This document shows positions 9,855-18,011 of a stretch of 64,000 nucleotides of DNA, piece by piece. The position numbers and the translations under genes are program-made. The stretch spans positions 2,978,001 through 3,042,000 of the forward strand of contig NZ_CP007034.1 of assembly GCF_000512915.1 (NCBI RefSeq), given 5' to 3'. Numbering within the stretch: the first letter of the stretch is position 1; every line of letters starts with the position of its first letter. This stretch comes from Barnesiella viscericola DSM 18177. Its GTDB lineage: Bacteria > Bacteroidota > Bacteroidia > Bacteroidales > Barnesiellaceae. The notes under the pieces were generated by a model that worked only from the letters and a program-made list of their open reading frames with translations, was not told the origin of the DNA and did no database searches.

Positions 9855-10556
9855 TTATCCGAATTTGCTGATTTTGCGCAGCCGGTCTTCGTCGATGATT
9901 TGAATGCGTCGGCCGTCGACGGTAATGATCTTTTCGTTGGTAAAACTCGACAGGGTGCGAATGGCATTCGAGGTAGTCATGTTCGAGAGGTTGGCCAAGT
10001 CTTCCCGAGCCATGTAGATGTTGAGGGTGAGCCCGTCTTCCTCGACACCGTAGTTCTCTTTAAGCACCAGCAGCGACTCGGCCAGCCGACCCCGAATGTG
10101 TTTCTGGGTGAGGTTCACCGTGCGGGCGTCCGAGATGCCCAGGTCGTTGGAGAGCTCCTTGATGAAGAACCAGGCCAGCCCGTTGTTCTTGCGGATATAC
10201 TCCTCGACCAGCGGCATGGGTAAGGAACCTACCGTCGAACTCTCGATGGCGGCAGCGGCCGTGACATAGGGCTCGCGCGAGAAGTAGGCCCGGTAACCGA
10301 AATATTGAACCGGACGAATCAACCGAATGATTTGGCTGCGGCCTCCCACACCGTCTTTGTAGATTTTGACTTTCCCTTTCAGCAAGCACATGAGTTGCGA
10401 GGGATCCTCTCCTTCGCTGTATATGATTTCGTTTTTCTTGTAGTTCTGAATTTTGAAATTTTCGGCAATCGTGCGTTTTTCTTCATTTTCGAGTAATGCC
10501 CAAAAGTCAGACATCTCTTTTTGCAGAATAGACTCTAATGTGCTTTTCTTGACCAT
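9855..10556 (-). CDS. Crp/Fnr-family transcriptional regulator
   Basis: This 233-residue protein has an N-terminal cyclic-nucleotide-binding-like beta-barrel (EIIYSEGEDPSQLMCLLKGKVKIYKDG, residues about 42-70). A long dimerisation helix and a C-terminal winged helix follow, with recognition region MAREDLANLSNMTTSNAIRTLSSF. It therefore looks like a Crp/Fnr DNA-binding regulator. I see no cysteine cluster of the Fnr type at the N-terminus, so an oxygen-sensing Fe-S cluster is not supported. The ligand and targets are unknown. It is a single gene convergent with GH3, preceded by a weak -7 box (10583-10590). Confidence 0.88.
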   Translation of the reverse strand: MVKKSTLESILQKEMSDFWALLENEEKRTIAENFKIQNYKKNEIIYSEGEDPSQLMCLLKGKVKIYKDGVGGRSQIIRLIRPVQYFGYRAYFSREPYVTAAAAIESSTVGSLPMPLVEEYIRKNNGLAWFFIKELSNDLGISDARTVNLTQKHIRGRLAESLLVLKENYGVEEDGLTLNIYMAREDLANLSNMTTSNAIRTLSSFTNEKIITVDGRRIQIIDEDRLRKISKFG

Positions 10557-10582
10557 TTGCCTTATAACTATGTTTTACAGCA

Positions 10583-10590
10583 CAAAAATA
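10583..10590 (-). promoter_or_regulatory. Possible -7 box of the Crp/Fnr gene
   Basis: On the minus strand TATTTTTG, matching TAnnTTTG, lies 26 bases upstream of the start codon. I find no good TTTG at the expected distance, so support is moderate. Confidence 0.35.
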
Positions 10591-10665
10591 GGCAAAAAAT
10601 TGATATATTGTTTCTTAAAAGAGTAAAAACATTTGTTTTTTATAATAAATCGAGAGTTGTAGCAA

Positions 10666-10701
10666 TAAAAAATAAGGAGAAAGATTCAAATCTTTCTCCT
10701 T
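10666..10701 (-). terminator. Intrinsic terminator of the ftsK-lolA-trxB unit
   Basis: On the minus strand a 12-base perfect stem (10690-10701 with 10674-10685, loop of 4) is followed by the T-rich stretch ATTTTTTATT. It lies 28 bases beyond the trxB stop codon and would end transcripts coming from ftsK, lolA and trxB. Confidence 0.8.
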
Positions 10702-10728
10702 TTGAGCTGCTCAGTCAAAAACTGTTTT

Positions 10729-11676
10729 TTATAGCTTGTTATTGACGAGGTATCGTTCGGCATCGATAGCGGCCTTGCACCCCGAGGCGGCAGCCGTGAT
10801 GGCCTGGCGGTAGCGGGGATCGGCCACGTCGCCGGCGGCAAATACACCGGGCACGTTGGTAGCCGTCGTGTAGGGGTCGGTAACAATATAGCCGTTTTCG
10901 TCGAGATCGATCGAGCCTTTGAATATGTCGGTGTTGGGCTTGTGGCCGATGGCCAGGAAGAAGCCGTCGATAGCGAGGTCGTAGTGCTCTTCGTGGTCGG
11001 TATCTTTCCCCTTGACCAGATGTACCCCTTCTACGCCGTTCTCACCGAACAGACCTTCGGCCTGGGTCTCGAACAGGATTTCGATGTTGGGGTTCTCGAT
11101 AACCCGCTGTTGCATGATGTTGGAGGCCCGCAGGAAGGTTTTGCGCACAATCAGATAGACCTTCGAGGCGAGGTGCGACAGGTATTCGGCCTCTTCGCAG
11201 GCGGTATCGCCACCTCCTACCACGGCTACAATCTTCTTGCGGTAGAAGAATCCGTCGCATGTGGCGCAGGCCGATACGCCCAAGCCGGCATATTTGGCTT
11301 CGTCGGGGAGACCCAGATACTTGGCCGAGGCTCCGGTCGAAATGATGACGGTGTCGGCTTCGACCACCTTTTCTCCTTCGATGGTGATGCGGTAGGGACG
11401 GGTCGAGAAGTCGGCAGCGGTAGCGATACCCCGACGAATGTCGGTACCGAATCGGGCGGCCTGTTTCTTCAAGTCCTCCATCATGTCAAGACCCGATCGG
11501 CCATCGGGGTAACCGGGGAAATTTTCTACTTCGCTGGTCGTCGTGAGCTGACCGCCGGGTTGCATGCCCTCGTAGAGGACCGGTGAGAGGTTGGCACGTG
11601 CGGCATAGATGGCTGCCGTGTAACCGGCAGGGCCGGAGCCGATGATAAGACAACGGATATGTTCGTTCTGTTCCAT
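10729..11676 (-). CDS. trxB: Thioredoxin-disulfide reductase TrxB
   Basis: TrxB is a cytoplasmic flavoenzyme that uses NADPH to reduce thioredoxin. The 315-residue length is typical. The FAD-binding GSGPAG (residues 13-18), the redox-active CATC (C137 and C140) followed by DGFF, the NADPH motif GGGDTACEEA (154-163) and the C-terminal FAD motif GVFAAGDV are all visible. It lies 33 bases downstream of the lolA-like gene and is the last gene before the terminator at 10666-10701. Confidence 0.96.
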   Translation of the reverse strand: MEQNEHIRCLIIGSGPAGYTAAIYAARANLSPVLYEGMQPGGQLTTTSEVENFPGYPDGRSGLDMMEDLKKQAARFGTDIRRGIATAADFSTRPYRITIEGEKVVEADTVIISTGASAKYLGLPDEAKYAGLGVSACATCDGFFYRKKIVAVVGGGDTACEEAEYLSHLASKVYLIVRKTFLRASNIMQQRVIENPNIEILFETQAEGLFGENGVEGVHLVKGKDTDHEEHYDLAIDGFFLAIGHKPNTDIFKGSIDLDENGYIVTDPYTTATNVPGVFAAGDVADPRYRQAITAAASGCKAAIDAERYLVNNKL

Positions 11677-11709
11677 AACTTTTGTTCTATCTATTTTAAA
11701 GGTGAATAA

Positions 11710-12351
11710 TTAGCGTAAATCGATGATTTCGGCGTTGGGGTACTGTTTCTTGTCGAAAACAAAGGTGGCGTCGGGAAAGTTTTGCCCGGCGGTATATTTC
11801 GACAACACAATGGTGCTGCGGGTGCGGTCGCTGTAATAGAGCTGGAACGACTGGGGTGTCCATGACGAGGCGTTGACGGTGATGACCACGCGCTCGATGT
11901 TTGTTCCCTTCTTTTTGGGGGTGAGTTCGGCCACCCGCAACTGGCTGTTTTTCGATTTCAGCGCCTTGACGGTGAAGTTCTGTTTGTAGGTATTGATGAG
12001 GATATAGGGGTTGATGCTGGCCACCTCGGCGGCAGTGGGCTCGGTGAGGTTCACCTCCTGGGTCGATGCGACATAGGCCCATTGCAGCTGGCCGTTATAC
12101 CACACGGTCATGGTGGGGGTCTTCCAGTAGAACTTGTTGCCCGCGAGCTTGATAGTGCCGGACTGTTTGTCGACCGGTTCGTTCAGAGCGTTGTAGAGAG
12201 TCAGGGTGAAATTGGCCGAGAGGTCACCCGAGCGGCGGAACTTTTCCACCACCTTGTCGAGTGCGGCCGTACCGCTTTGGGCCTGAGCCACCTTGGGGCT
12301 GGCCAGGACGAAGAGAGCGGCGACGAATAGGAGAATGCGGTTGATTTTCAT
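11710..12351 (-). CDS. lolA: LolA-like outer-membrane lipoprotein carrier protein
   Basis: This is a 213-residue periplasmic protein with a type I signal peptide (MKINRILLFVAALFVLASPKVAQAQ). The family acts as a soluble chaperone carrying lipoproteins from the inner to the outer membrane. The lipobox-free signal, the alternating beta-strand pattern and the segments SGTIKLAGNKFYWKTP and VWYNGQLQWAYV resemble the LolA half-barrel (DUF4292/LolA-like superfamily in Bacteroidetes). Its ATG overlaps the ftsK TGA by four bases (ATGA, 12348-12351), so translation is coupled to ftsK. The family call is from overall pattern; sequence conservation in LolA is low. Confidence 0.75.
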   Translation of the reverse strand: MKINRILLFVAALFVLASPKVAQAQSGTAALDKVVEKFRRSGDLSANFTLTLYNALNEPVDKQSGTIKLAGNKFYWKTPTMTVWYNGQLQWAYVASTQEVNLTEPTAAEVASINPYILINTYKQNFTVKALKSKNSQLRVAELTPKKKGTNIERVVITVNASSWTPQSFQLYYSDRTRSTIVLSKYTAGQNFPDATFVFDKKQYPNAEIIDLR

Positions 12352-14906
12352 TTCATTAATTCCAATTTGTTTTCAAGGGCCATGATGTCCGATATCAATA
12401 CCTGGCGCGGTTTGCCTCCTTCGCTCGGACCCACGATGCCGGCGGCTTCGAGTTGGTCCATCAATCGGCCGGCCCGGTTGTAGCCGATGGAGTAGCGCCG
12501 TTGCAGCGAGGAGGTCGATGCCTGTCCCGAGACGACAATCATCTTGGCGGCCTCTTCGAAGAGGGGGTCGCGGTTGGCAATGTCGTTGCCTCCGCCCGTG
12601 TCGCTGTCGGCGTTCTTGTATTCGGGCAGTTCGTAGGCTTCGGGGTATCCCTGTTGCTTGCTGATGTATTCACAGATGCGTTTCACCTCGGGCGTGTCGA
12701 TGAAGGCGCACTGGATACGCTTCAATTCGCCCCCTTCGGTGAAGAGCATGTCGCCCCGGCCGATGAGCTGGTTGGCACCGGGGGCGTCGAGAATGGTGCG
12801 CGAGTCGACCATCTGCATCACCCGGAAGGCGATACGGGCCGGGAAGTTGGCCTTGATGTTACCCGTGATGACCGTCGTCGAGGGGCGCTGGGTGGCGATG
12901 ACCATGTGGATACCCACGGCACGGGCTTTCTGGGCGATACGGGCGATAGGCATTTCGACATCGCGTCCGGCCATCATGATGAGGTCGGCAAACTCGTCGA
13001 TGACCACCACGATATAGGGCATGAACTTGTGCCCGTTGTTGGGATTGAGCCGGCGGTGGATAAACTCCTCGTTATACTCCTTGATGGTTCTCACGTTGGC
13101 CTTGGCCAGCAGAGCGTAGCGGTTGTCCATCTCGATACAGAGCGAGTTGAGGGTGGCGATAACCTTGTCGCTGTCGGTGATGACCGCCTTCTCGGCATCG
13201 GGGAGCTTGGCCATGAAGTGCCGTTCGATGGACGAGTAGATGCTGAACTCGACCATCTTGGGGTCGACCAGTACGAATTTGAGTTGGGCCGGGTGCTTCT
13301 TGTAGAGCAGCGAGGTGATGATGGCATTCAGTCCTACCGACTTACCTTGTCCCGTAGCACCGGCTACCAGAATGTGAGGCATCTTGCAGAGGTCGGCAAT
13401 GAATACCTCGTTGGTAATGCTCTTGCCCAGTGCCAGCGGCAACTCGTATTTGCACTCCTGGAACTTGCGCGAGGCGAGTACCGAGTACATCGAGACCATT
13501 TTGGGGTCTTTGTTGGGCACCTCGATACCCACCGTTCCCTTGCCGGGAATGGGGGCGATGATGCGGATACCCAGTGCCGATAGGCTGAGGGCTATATCGT
13601 TTTCGAGACTTTTGATGCGGGCGATGCGCACGCCGGCCTCGGGCTTGATTTCGTAGAGGGTGACGGTGGGGCCCACGGTGGCCGTGATGGAGCTGATACC
13701 GATGTTGTAGTTTTTCAGCGTCTCGGTGATGAGCTTCTTGTTGGCTGCCTGTTCCTCCATGTTGATTTCGACCTCGCTGCTCTCGCGCTTGTCGAGCAGG
13801 TCGAAGGTGGGCCGCTTGTAGTGCGACAGGTCTTTGGTGGGGTCGTAGTCCTCCATGGGTGCCGCCTGCGTAGCCAGTTCCTCGGTCTCGGCCGTCTCGA
13901 TGACAAACGAGGGATCGCCCGTGTCGATGGTCATTCGTTTGGGCTCTTCGTGGTCGTGAGTAGCGCTCTCCTGCATCTCCTCGGGGGTAGGTATGGGCTC
14001 TACCGGAGCATCGAGAAATTCGGGCATCGAGTCGACAGGCTCCTCGTCGGGAGTCGTTTCGGTTGTTTCGATTGACTGATGGGTTGTCGTCTGCTCGGTC
14101 TTGGCCGAAGTTTCCTCCTTCGGTTCGTCAGCTCGAACTTCCGGCTCGTCGGTCATCTGGTTCTTATTTTCATCATCAACATCTTCTTCATGAGACTCCT
14201 CCGATACCTTGGCAGCCTTGTGTTTGATCGCCTGGATTGCCCGGCCGGTGAGGTTGACCGAAGAGGCCCTACGTATGTAGTCGATAGTCTTGTAGCTGAG
14301 GTGCACCAGCAGCACGATGGTAAGTGCCGCAATGAGCAGGGCCGTGCCCCAAGGTCCTATCCAGGCGTTGAGCCATTGGGTGGTGTAGTAGCCGTGGTAG
14401 CCGCCCAGGTAGAGGAAGGTGTGGTTGTAGCTGTGCAGGAAGATGAAACCGAAGAAGAGCGAGAGCACGATGATGGAGAGGGCGCAACTGATGGTGAAGC
14501 GTATCATGCGCGTGTGCGCTACCTTGATGAAGCGGCGCCCTACCACATAGAGCCACAGAGCCACGATGAAGGCCGAGATACCCATCCACCGATTGATCAT
14601 GAGGTTGGAGAGATAGGCTCCGAAAGCTCCTGTCCAGTTCTGTATGTCGTTGCTTATCGACGAGAGTTCGCCCACCGACAGGTTTTCGATTTTGCTCTGG
14701 TCGGCACTCCCGGTGAAGAAAAACGAGATGAACGAGATGGTGAGGTAGACCGAAAAGATAATGAGAATTATCCCCGTGATAAAACTTGCCTGTTCGTTCT
14801 TGAACAGGCCTTTGCGGGGTTTCTCCTCCTGAACCGATCCTTCGGCAGGTGTAGCTCCTTCCAGGGGAGTGGATTGTATTTGGGTTTCGTCTTGATTGGT
14901 AGGCAT
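12348..14906 (-). CDS. ftsK: DNA translocase FtsK
   Basis: FtsK is a septum-anchored motor that pumps DNA during chromosome dimer resolution and division. The 852 residues show four N-terminal membrane segments (about 41-64, 101-122, 137-157 and 187-205) and a charged Glu/Thr/Pro-rich linker (about 225-365). These precede the alpha/beta motor with Walker A GATGQGKS at 516-523, the Walker B-like YIVVVIDEFADL, and the ATQRPST motif. A C-terminal winged-helix gamma domain (ASTSSLQRRYSIGYNRAGRLMDQL) recognises KOPS-type sites. The linker is short compared with E. coli. Two promoter copies lie directly upstream. Confidence 0.96.
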   Translation of the reverse strand: MPTNQDETQIQSTPLEGATPAEGSVQEEKPRKGLFKNEQASFITGIILIIFSVYLTISFISFFFTGSADQSKIENLSVGELSSISNDIQNWTGAFGAYLSNLMINRWMGISAFIVALWLYVVGRRFIKVAHTRMIRFTISCALSIIVLSLFFGFIFLHSYNHTFLYLGGYHGYYTTQWLNAWIGPWGTALLIAALTIVLLVHLSYKTIDYIRRASSVNLTGRAIQAIKHKAAKVSEESHEEDVDDENKNQMTDEPEVRADEPKEETSAKTEQTTTHQSIETTETTPDEEPVDSMPEFLDAPVEPIPTPEEMQESATHDHEEPKRMTIDTGDPSFVIETAETEELATQAAPMEDYDPTKDLSHYKRPTFDLLDKRESSEVEINMEEQAANKKLITETLKNYNIGISSITATVGPTVTLYEIKPEAGVRIARIKSLENDIALSLSALGIRIIAPIPGKGTVGIEVPNKDPKMVSMYSVLASRKFQECKYELPLALGKSITNEVFIADLCKMPHILVAGATGQGKSVGLNAIITSLLYKKHPAQLKFVLVDPKMVEFSIYSSIERHFMAKLPDAEKAVITDSDKVIATLNSLCIEMDNRYALLAKANVRTIKEYNEEFIHRRLNPNNGHKFMPYIVVVIDEFADLIMMAGRDVEMPIARIAQKARAVGIHMVIATQRPSTTVITGNIKANFPARIAFRVMQMVDSRTILDAPGANQLIGRGDMLFTEGGELKRIQCAFIDTPEVKRICEYISKQQGYPEAYELPEYKNADSDTGGGNDIANRDPLFEEAAKMIVVSGQASTSSLQRRYSIGYNRAGRLMDQLEAAGIVGPSEGGKPRQVLISDIMALENKLELMK

Positions 14907-14940
14907 ATCGAATAGAGTATCTATACAACTTAATAAGGTA

Positions 14941-14972
14941 CAAATATACGAAAAGGCGAGAGCAAAGACAAA
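14941..14972 (-). promoter_or_regulatory. Proximal promoter (P1) of ftsK-lolA-trxB
   Basis: On the minus strand TTTG (14969-14972) is followed after exactly 20 bases by TATATTTG (14941-14948), a perfect Bacteroidetes sigma-ABfr-type promoter. The predicted start is about 25 bases upstream of the ftsK ATG. It lies in the proximal copy of the 85-base tandem repeat. Confidence 0.8.
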
Positions 14973-15108
14973 CGGAAAACAAAGTTTTCATGTTTAGGCT
15001 TGGCCGAGCCGCCTCCTGTATTCTGTAAATATAGCGAAAGGCGAGAGCAAAGACAAACGGAAAACGAAGTTTTCATGTTTAGGCTTGGCCGAGCCGCCTC
15101 CTGTATTC
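14942..15108. repeat. Tandem duplication, 85-base period, carrying the ftsK promoter
   Basis: Two copies (14942-15026 and 15027-15108) are nearly identical over about 82 bases. The differences are in the -7 box flank and one A/G change. Each contains two inverted repeats: GAAAAC-n3-GTTTTC and the near-palindrome GGCTTGGCCGAGCC. The minus-strand promoter of ftsK lies at one end of each copy. The remaining spacer to trkH (15109-15169) shows no other feature I can support. Confidence 0.9.
15026..15057 (-). promoter_or_regulatory. Distal duplicated promoter (P2) of ftsK-lolA-trxB
   Basis: TTTG (15054-15057, minus strand) is followed after 20 bases by TATATTTA (15026-15033). It is the duplicated copy of P1, exactly 85 bases upstream, with the final G of the -7 box changed to A. 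It may be weaker than P1. Confidence 0.6.
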
Positions 15109-15169
15109 GCCTCCCTTCCCGGTCGAGTCCAATTGGGGGGAGCTAATCATTTGGGGCGAACCTTGTGTT

Positions 15170-16633
15170 TTACGAGTTCTTCCAGAAATAGGAGGTAAAC
15201 AGGATAAGCACCGTGAACAGTTCGAGACGGCCGATGAGCATGATGAACGAGAGTGTCCACTTACCTACATCGGGAATAAAGGCGTAGCTTCCGACAGGAC
15301 CGGTGGCTCCGGCACCCGGGCCGATGTTGCTCAGGCACGAGAGAGTCGAGCCGAACGATTCCTCTATCGAGAGACCCAGGGCCGTCAGGATAATGGAGCC
15401 GGCAATGAGCACCATGACATATACCAGGATAAAGGCCAGAATCTTGGAGACCACCTCGTGCGAAATAGCCTTGCCATTGACCCGAACCGGCAGTATGGCA
15501 TTGGGGTGAATTGCCCGGAAAAATTCGTTGCGCGTGTTCTTGGCGAGTACCACCAACCGGTCTATCTTGGCACCACCGCAGGTCGAGCCCGCACAGGCTC
15601 CGAAGAACATGAGCAGCAGGAATACCGTGGTGAAGAAGGGCCCCCACGCCACATAGTCGCCTACCGTATAGCCCGTACTGGTGATGACCGTGACTACTTG
15701 GGCGAGCGATACCCGCAGGGTTTCTTCAAACGAGTCGTTCTGTCCCGTTGCATACAATCCGGCTGTTACCACAAGGGTGGCTCCTATCACGATAAAGGTG
15801 TACCATCGCGTCTCCTCGTTGGAAAAGAGCCGTTTAAAATCGCCGGTGACCGCCCGGTAAACCAGGGCAAAGTTGATGCCGGCGAAGAAAGTAAATATGG
15901 TGATGACATAGTCGATGTAAGCCGAATTCCAGTAGTTGAGGCTGGCCTGCTTGGTCGAGAATCCACCCGTGGCCATGGTACTGAATGCGTGGCAGACGGC
16001 ATCGAAGGGCTCCATCGGGCCCAGGCATAGCAGCAGACAGAGTATGGCGGTGAGCGATACATATACGTACCACAGTTTCTTGGAGGTCTCGCCAATCTTG
16101 GGTTTCAGCTTTTCGTGCGAGATACCCGTCACTTCGGAGTTGAAAAGGAACAATCCGCCCTGGTGGTTGAGCATGGGGAGTATGGCGATGGTCAAGAGGA
16201 TAATACCCATACCGCCGATGAGCTGGATAAAGCTGCGCCAAAAGAGAATGCCGTGGGGCATGGCCTCGACATTTACAAGAATAGAGGCACCGGTGGTGGT
16301 CAATCCCGATACCGATTCAAAGAAGGCGTCGGTAATGCTCAACGGGTTGGACATGAGGCAGAAGGGCAACATGCCGAAGACGGTGAAGAAGAACCATATC
16401 GAGGTGACAATCAGGTAGCTCTCGCGTTTGCCTACCTCGTTGCGGGCATTCCTGAACAGGTAGAACAGCAGTCCGCCCGTGAAGGCTGTAATCAGGGTCG
16501 ACAGCAGGAAGGCCGGAGCATCGCCGTCACCGTAGAAGAGAGCGACGAAATAGGGAACGAGCATGAATACCGCCTCCATGCACAGCAACATTCCGATGAA
16601 TTTCAGTATGACGCGAACATTGATTTTTGCCAT
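15170..16633 (-). CDS. trkH: Potassium uptake protein TrkH (membrane subunit)
   Basis: TrkH forms the K+ channel of the Trk system in the inner membrane. The 487-residue protein is a chain of membrane helices containing the four K+ selectivity-filter motifs: SGLTTTGAS, STMATGGFS, VITSTGYTVG and CLSNIGPGAG. Their glycines are the hallmark of the SKT/TrkH family. It follows trkA, encoding the regulatory subunit, by 18 bases and is the last gene of the unit that begins with the 59-residue protein and dxs. I see no clear intrinsic terminator before the ftsK repeat. Confidence 0.95.
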   Translation of the reverse strand: MAKINVRVILKFIGMLLCMEAVFMLVPYFVALFYGDGDAPAFLLSTLITAFTGGLLFYLFRNARNEVGKRESYLIVTSIWFFFTVFGMLPFCLMSNPLSITDAFFESVSGLTTTGASILVNVEAMPHGILFWRSFIQLIGGMGIILLTIAILPMLNHQGGLFLFNSEVTGISHEKLKPKIGETSKKLWYVYVSLTAILCLLLCLGPMEPFDAVCHAFSTMATGGFSTKQASLNYWNSAYIDYVITIFTFFAGINFALVYRAVTGDFKRLFSNEETRWYTFIVIGATLVVTAGLYATGQNDSFEETLRVSLAQVVTVITSTGYTVGDYVAWGPFFTTVFLLLMFFGACAGSTCGGAKIDRLVVLAKNTRNEFFRAIHPNAILPVRVNGKAISHEVVSKILAFILVYVMVLIAGSIILTALGLSIEESFGSTLSCLSNIGPGAGATGPVGSYAFIPDVGKWTLSFIMLIGRLELFTVLILFTSYFWKNS

Positions 16634-16651
16634 ATTTTTCGTTCCCCCTCC

Positions 16652-17986
16652 CTAATTGAACAACTTGTCTATTTTGTGCAGGGCCGTGTCGAGACAGAAG
16701 ATTACGACGTGGTCATTGGGTTGTATCCAGGTATTACCGGTCACGATCATACCGTGGCCGTTGCGCACCAGACCACCGATGGTCAGGTCCGACGGGAGTT
16801 TCAGCTCCTTCACCGGGGCCTTGGTGATTTTGGAGTTCTCCTTGGCCACCAGTTCCATCACTTCGGCGTCCGACAGGGCCAGACACTTGGCATTCGACGA
16901 GTCTTCATCGAGCAGCAGCTGGAAGATGCGGCTGGCCGCCAGCAGTTTCTTGTTGATGATGTTGCCGATATTCAACCGTTCGGCCGTGGAGATGAATTGC
17001 AGGTTCTCGACCTCGGCGATGGTCTTTTTTACCCCTAGCTCTTTGGCGGTGAGGCAGGCCAAGATGTTGGTCTCGGAGCTGTCGGTGAGGGCAATGAAGG
17101 CGTCCATGTCGCGAATGCCCTCCTCTTTCAGCAGGTCGACGTTGCGTCCGTCGCCCTGGATAATGATCACGTCGTTCATGTATTCGGCCAGCTTGTAGCT
17201 CTTCTGTCGGTCGCACTCGATGAGCTTGATGTCCATGTCGTCGGGAGCGTAGCCCGAGATGCGAATGGCGATGCGGCTGCCTCCCATGATCATGATTTTG
17301 TGGATTTCGGCCTCGCTTTCGCCCGAGAGTTGCTGAATCTCCTGTATGTGGTTGGGCGTGGTGGTGAAATAGGCGATGTCGCCCACCTTGATTTCGTCGT
17401 TACCGCGCGGTATGATAGTCTCGTGCAATCGCTTGATGGCCGCAATGTGATATTGGCTGTCGGCGGTGGTGAGTTCGTAGAGTTTCTTGTTGAGAATCTT
17501 GGCATTTTCATGCAGTTTGACACTCAGCACGATGAGCTCGCCGTTGCACAACTCGAACCAGTTGCGGGTCCAGGTGTGTCGCAAGGCGGTGATAACCTCT
17601 TCGGCCGCCAGCTTTTCGGGGTAGATGAGTTCGTTTACCCCCAGCGAGTCGAAGAAACTTTTGTTCTCGGGCAACAGATATTCGTAGTTGTCGACCCGGG
17701 CCAAGGTCTTTTTGGCACCCAGTTTCGAGGCCATGGTGCAAGCCATGATGTTGCGGGTCTCGAATGGCATGACGGCGATAAAGAGGTCGGCCTGGTGAAC
17801 TTTGGCCTGCTCTAATGTTTGGAATGCAGTGGGGTTGCCCACGATTGTCATGAGGTTGTAATTGGCGTCGAGTTCCCTCAGCTTCTCTTCGTTGTTGTCA
17901 ATCAGGATAATGTCCTGCTCTTCCCGGGAGAGTAGCTTGGCCAGGTGGGTTCCCACCTCTCCGGCTCCGGCGATGATGATTTTCAT
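16652..17986 (-). CDS. trkA: Trk system potassium uptake protein TrkA
   Basis: TrkA is the cytoplasmic NAD(H)-binding gating ring of the Trk K+ channel. The 444-residue protein contains two RCK repeats. The first begins MKIIIAGAGEVGTHLAKLL (Rossmann GxGxxG), the second MIMGGSRIAIRISGYA, and each is followed by a TrkA-C domain. The frame extends 17 residues further upstream, but the ATG at 17986 gives the canonical N-terminus directly before the Rossmann strand. It lies between dxs (25 bases upstream) and trkH (18 bases downstream). Confidence 0.95.
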   Translation of the reverse strand: MKIIIAGAGEVGTHLAKLLSREEQDIILIDNNEEKLRELDANYNLMTIVGNPTAFQTLEQAKVHQADLFIAVMPFETRNIMACTMASKLGAKKTLARVDNYEYLLPENKSFFDSLGVNELIYPEKLAAEEVITALRHTWTRNWFELCNGELIVLSVKLHENAKILNKKLYELTTADSQYHIAAIKRLHETIIPRGNDEIKVGDIAYFTTTPNHIQEIQQLSGESEAEIHKIMIMGGSRIAIRISGYAPDDMDIKLIECDRQKSYKLAEYMNDVIIIQGDGRNVDLLKEEGIRDMDAFIALTDSSETNILACLTAKELGVKKTIAEVENLQFISTAERLNIGNIINKKLLAASRIFQLLLDEDSSNAKCLALSDAEVMELVAKENSKITKAPVKELKLPSDLTIGGLVRNGHGMIVTGNTWIQPNDHVVIFCLDTALHKIDKLFN

Positions 17987-18011
17987 AATTAATACCCTTA
18001 TACTTTCATTT

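Noticed and set aside
10557-10745. 62-codon plus frame between the Crp/Fnr gene and trxB
   Set aside because: AT-rich intergenic DNA that contains a terminator stem; no coding character.
12453-13583. Plus-strand frame of 376 codons opposite ftsK
   Set aside because: Antisense to the conserved FtsK motor domain, with no recognisable motif.
14941-15108. CRISPR array or insertion-sequence remnant at the tandem repeat
   Set aside because: Only two copies exist, with no spacer series, no transposase and no terminal inverted repeats with target duplication; a promoter duplication explains it better.
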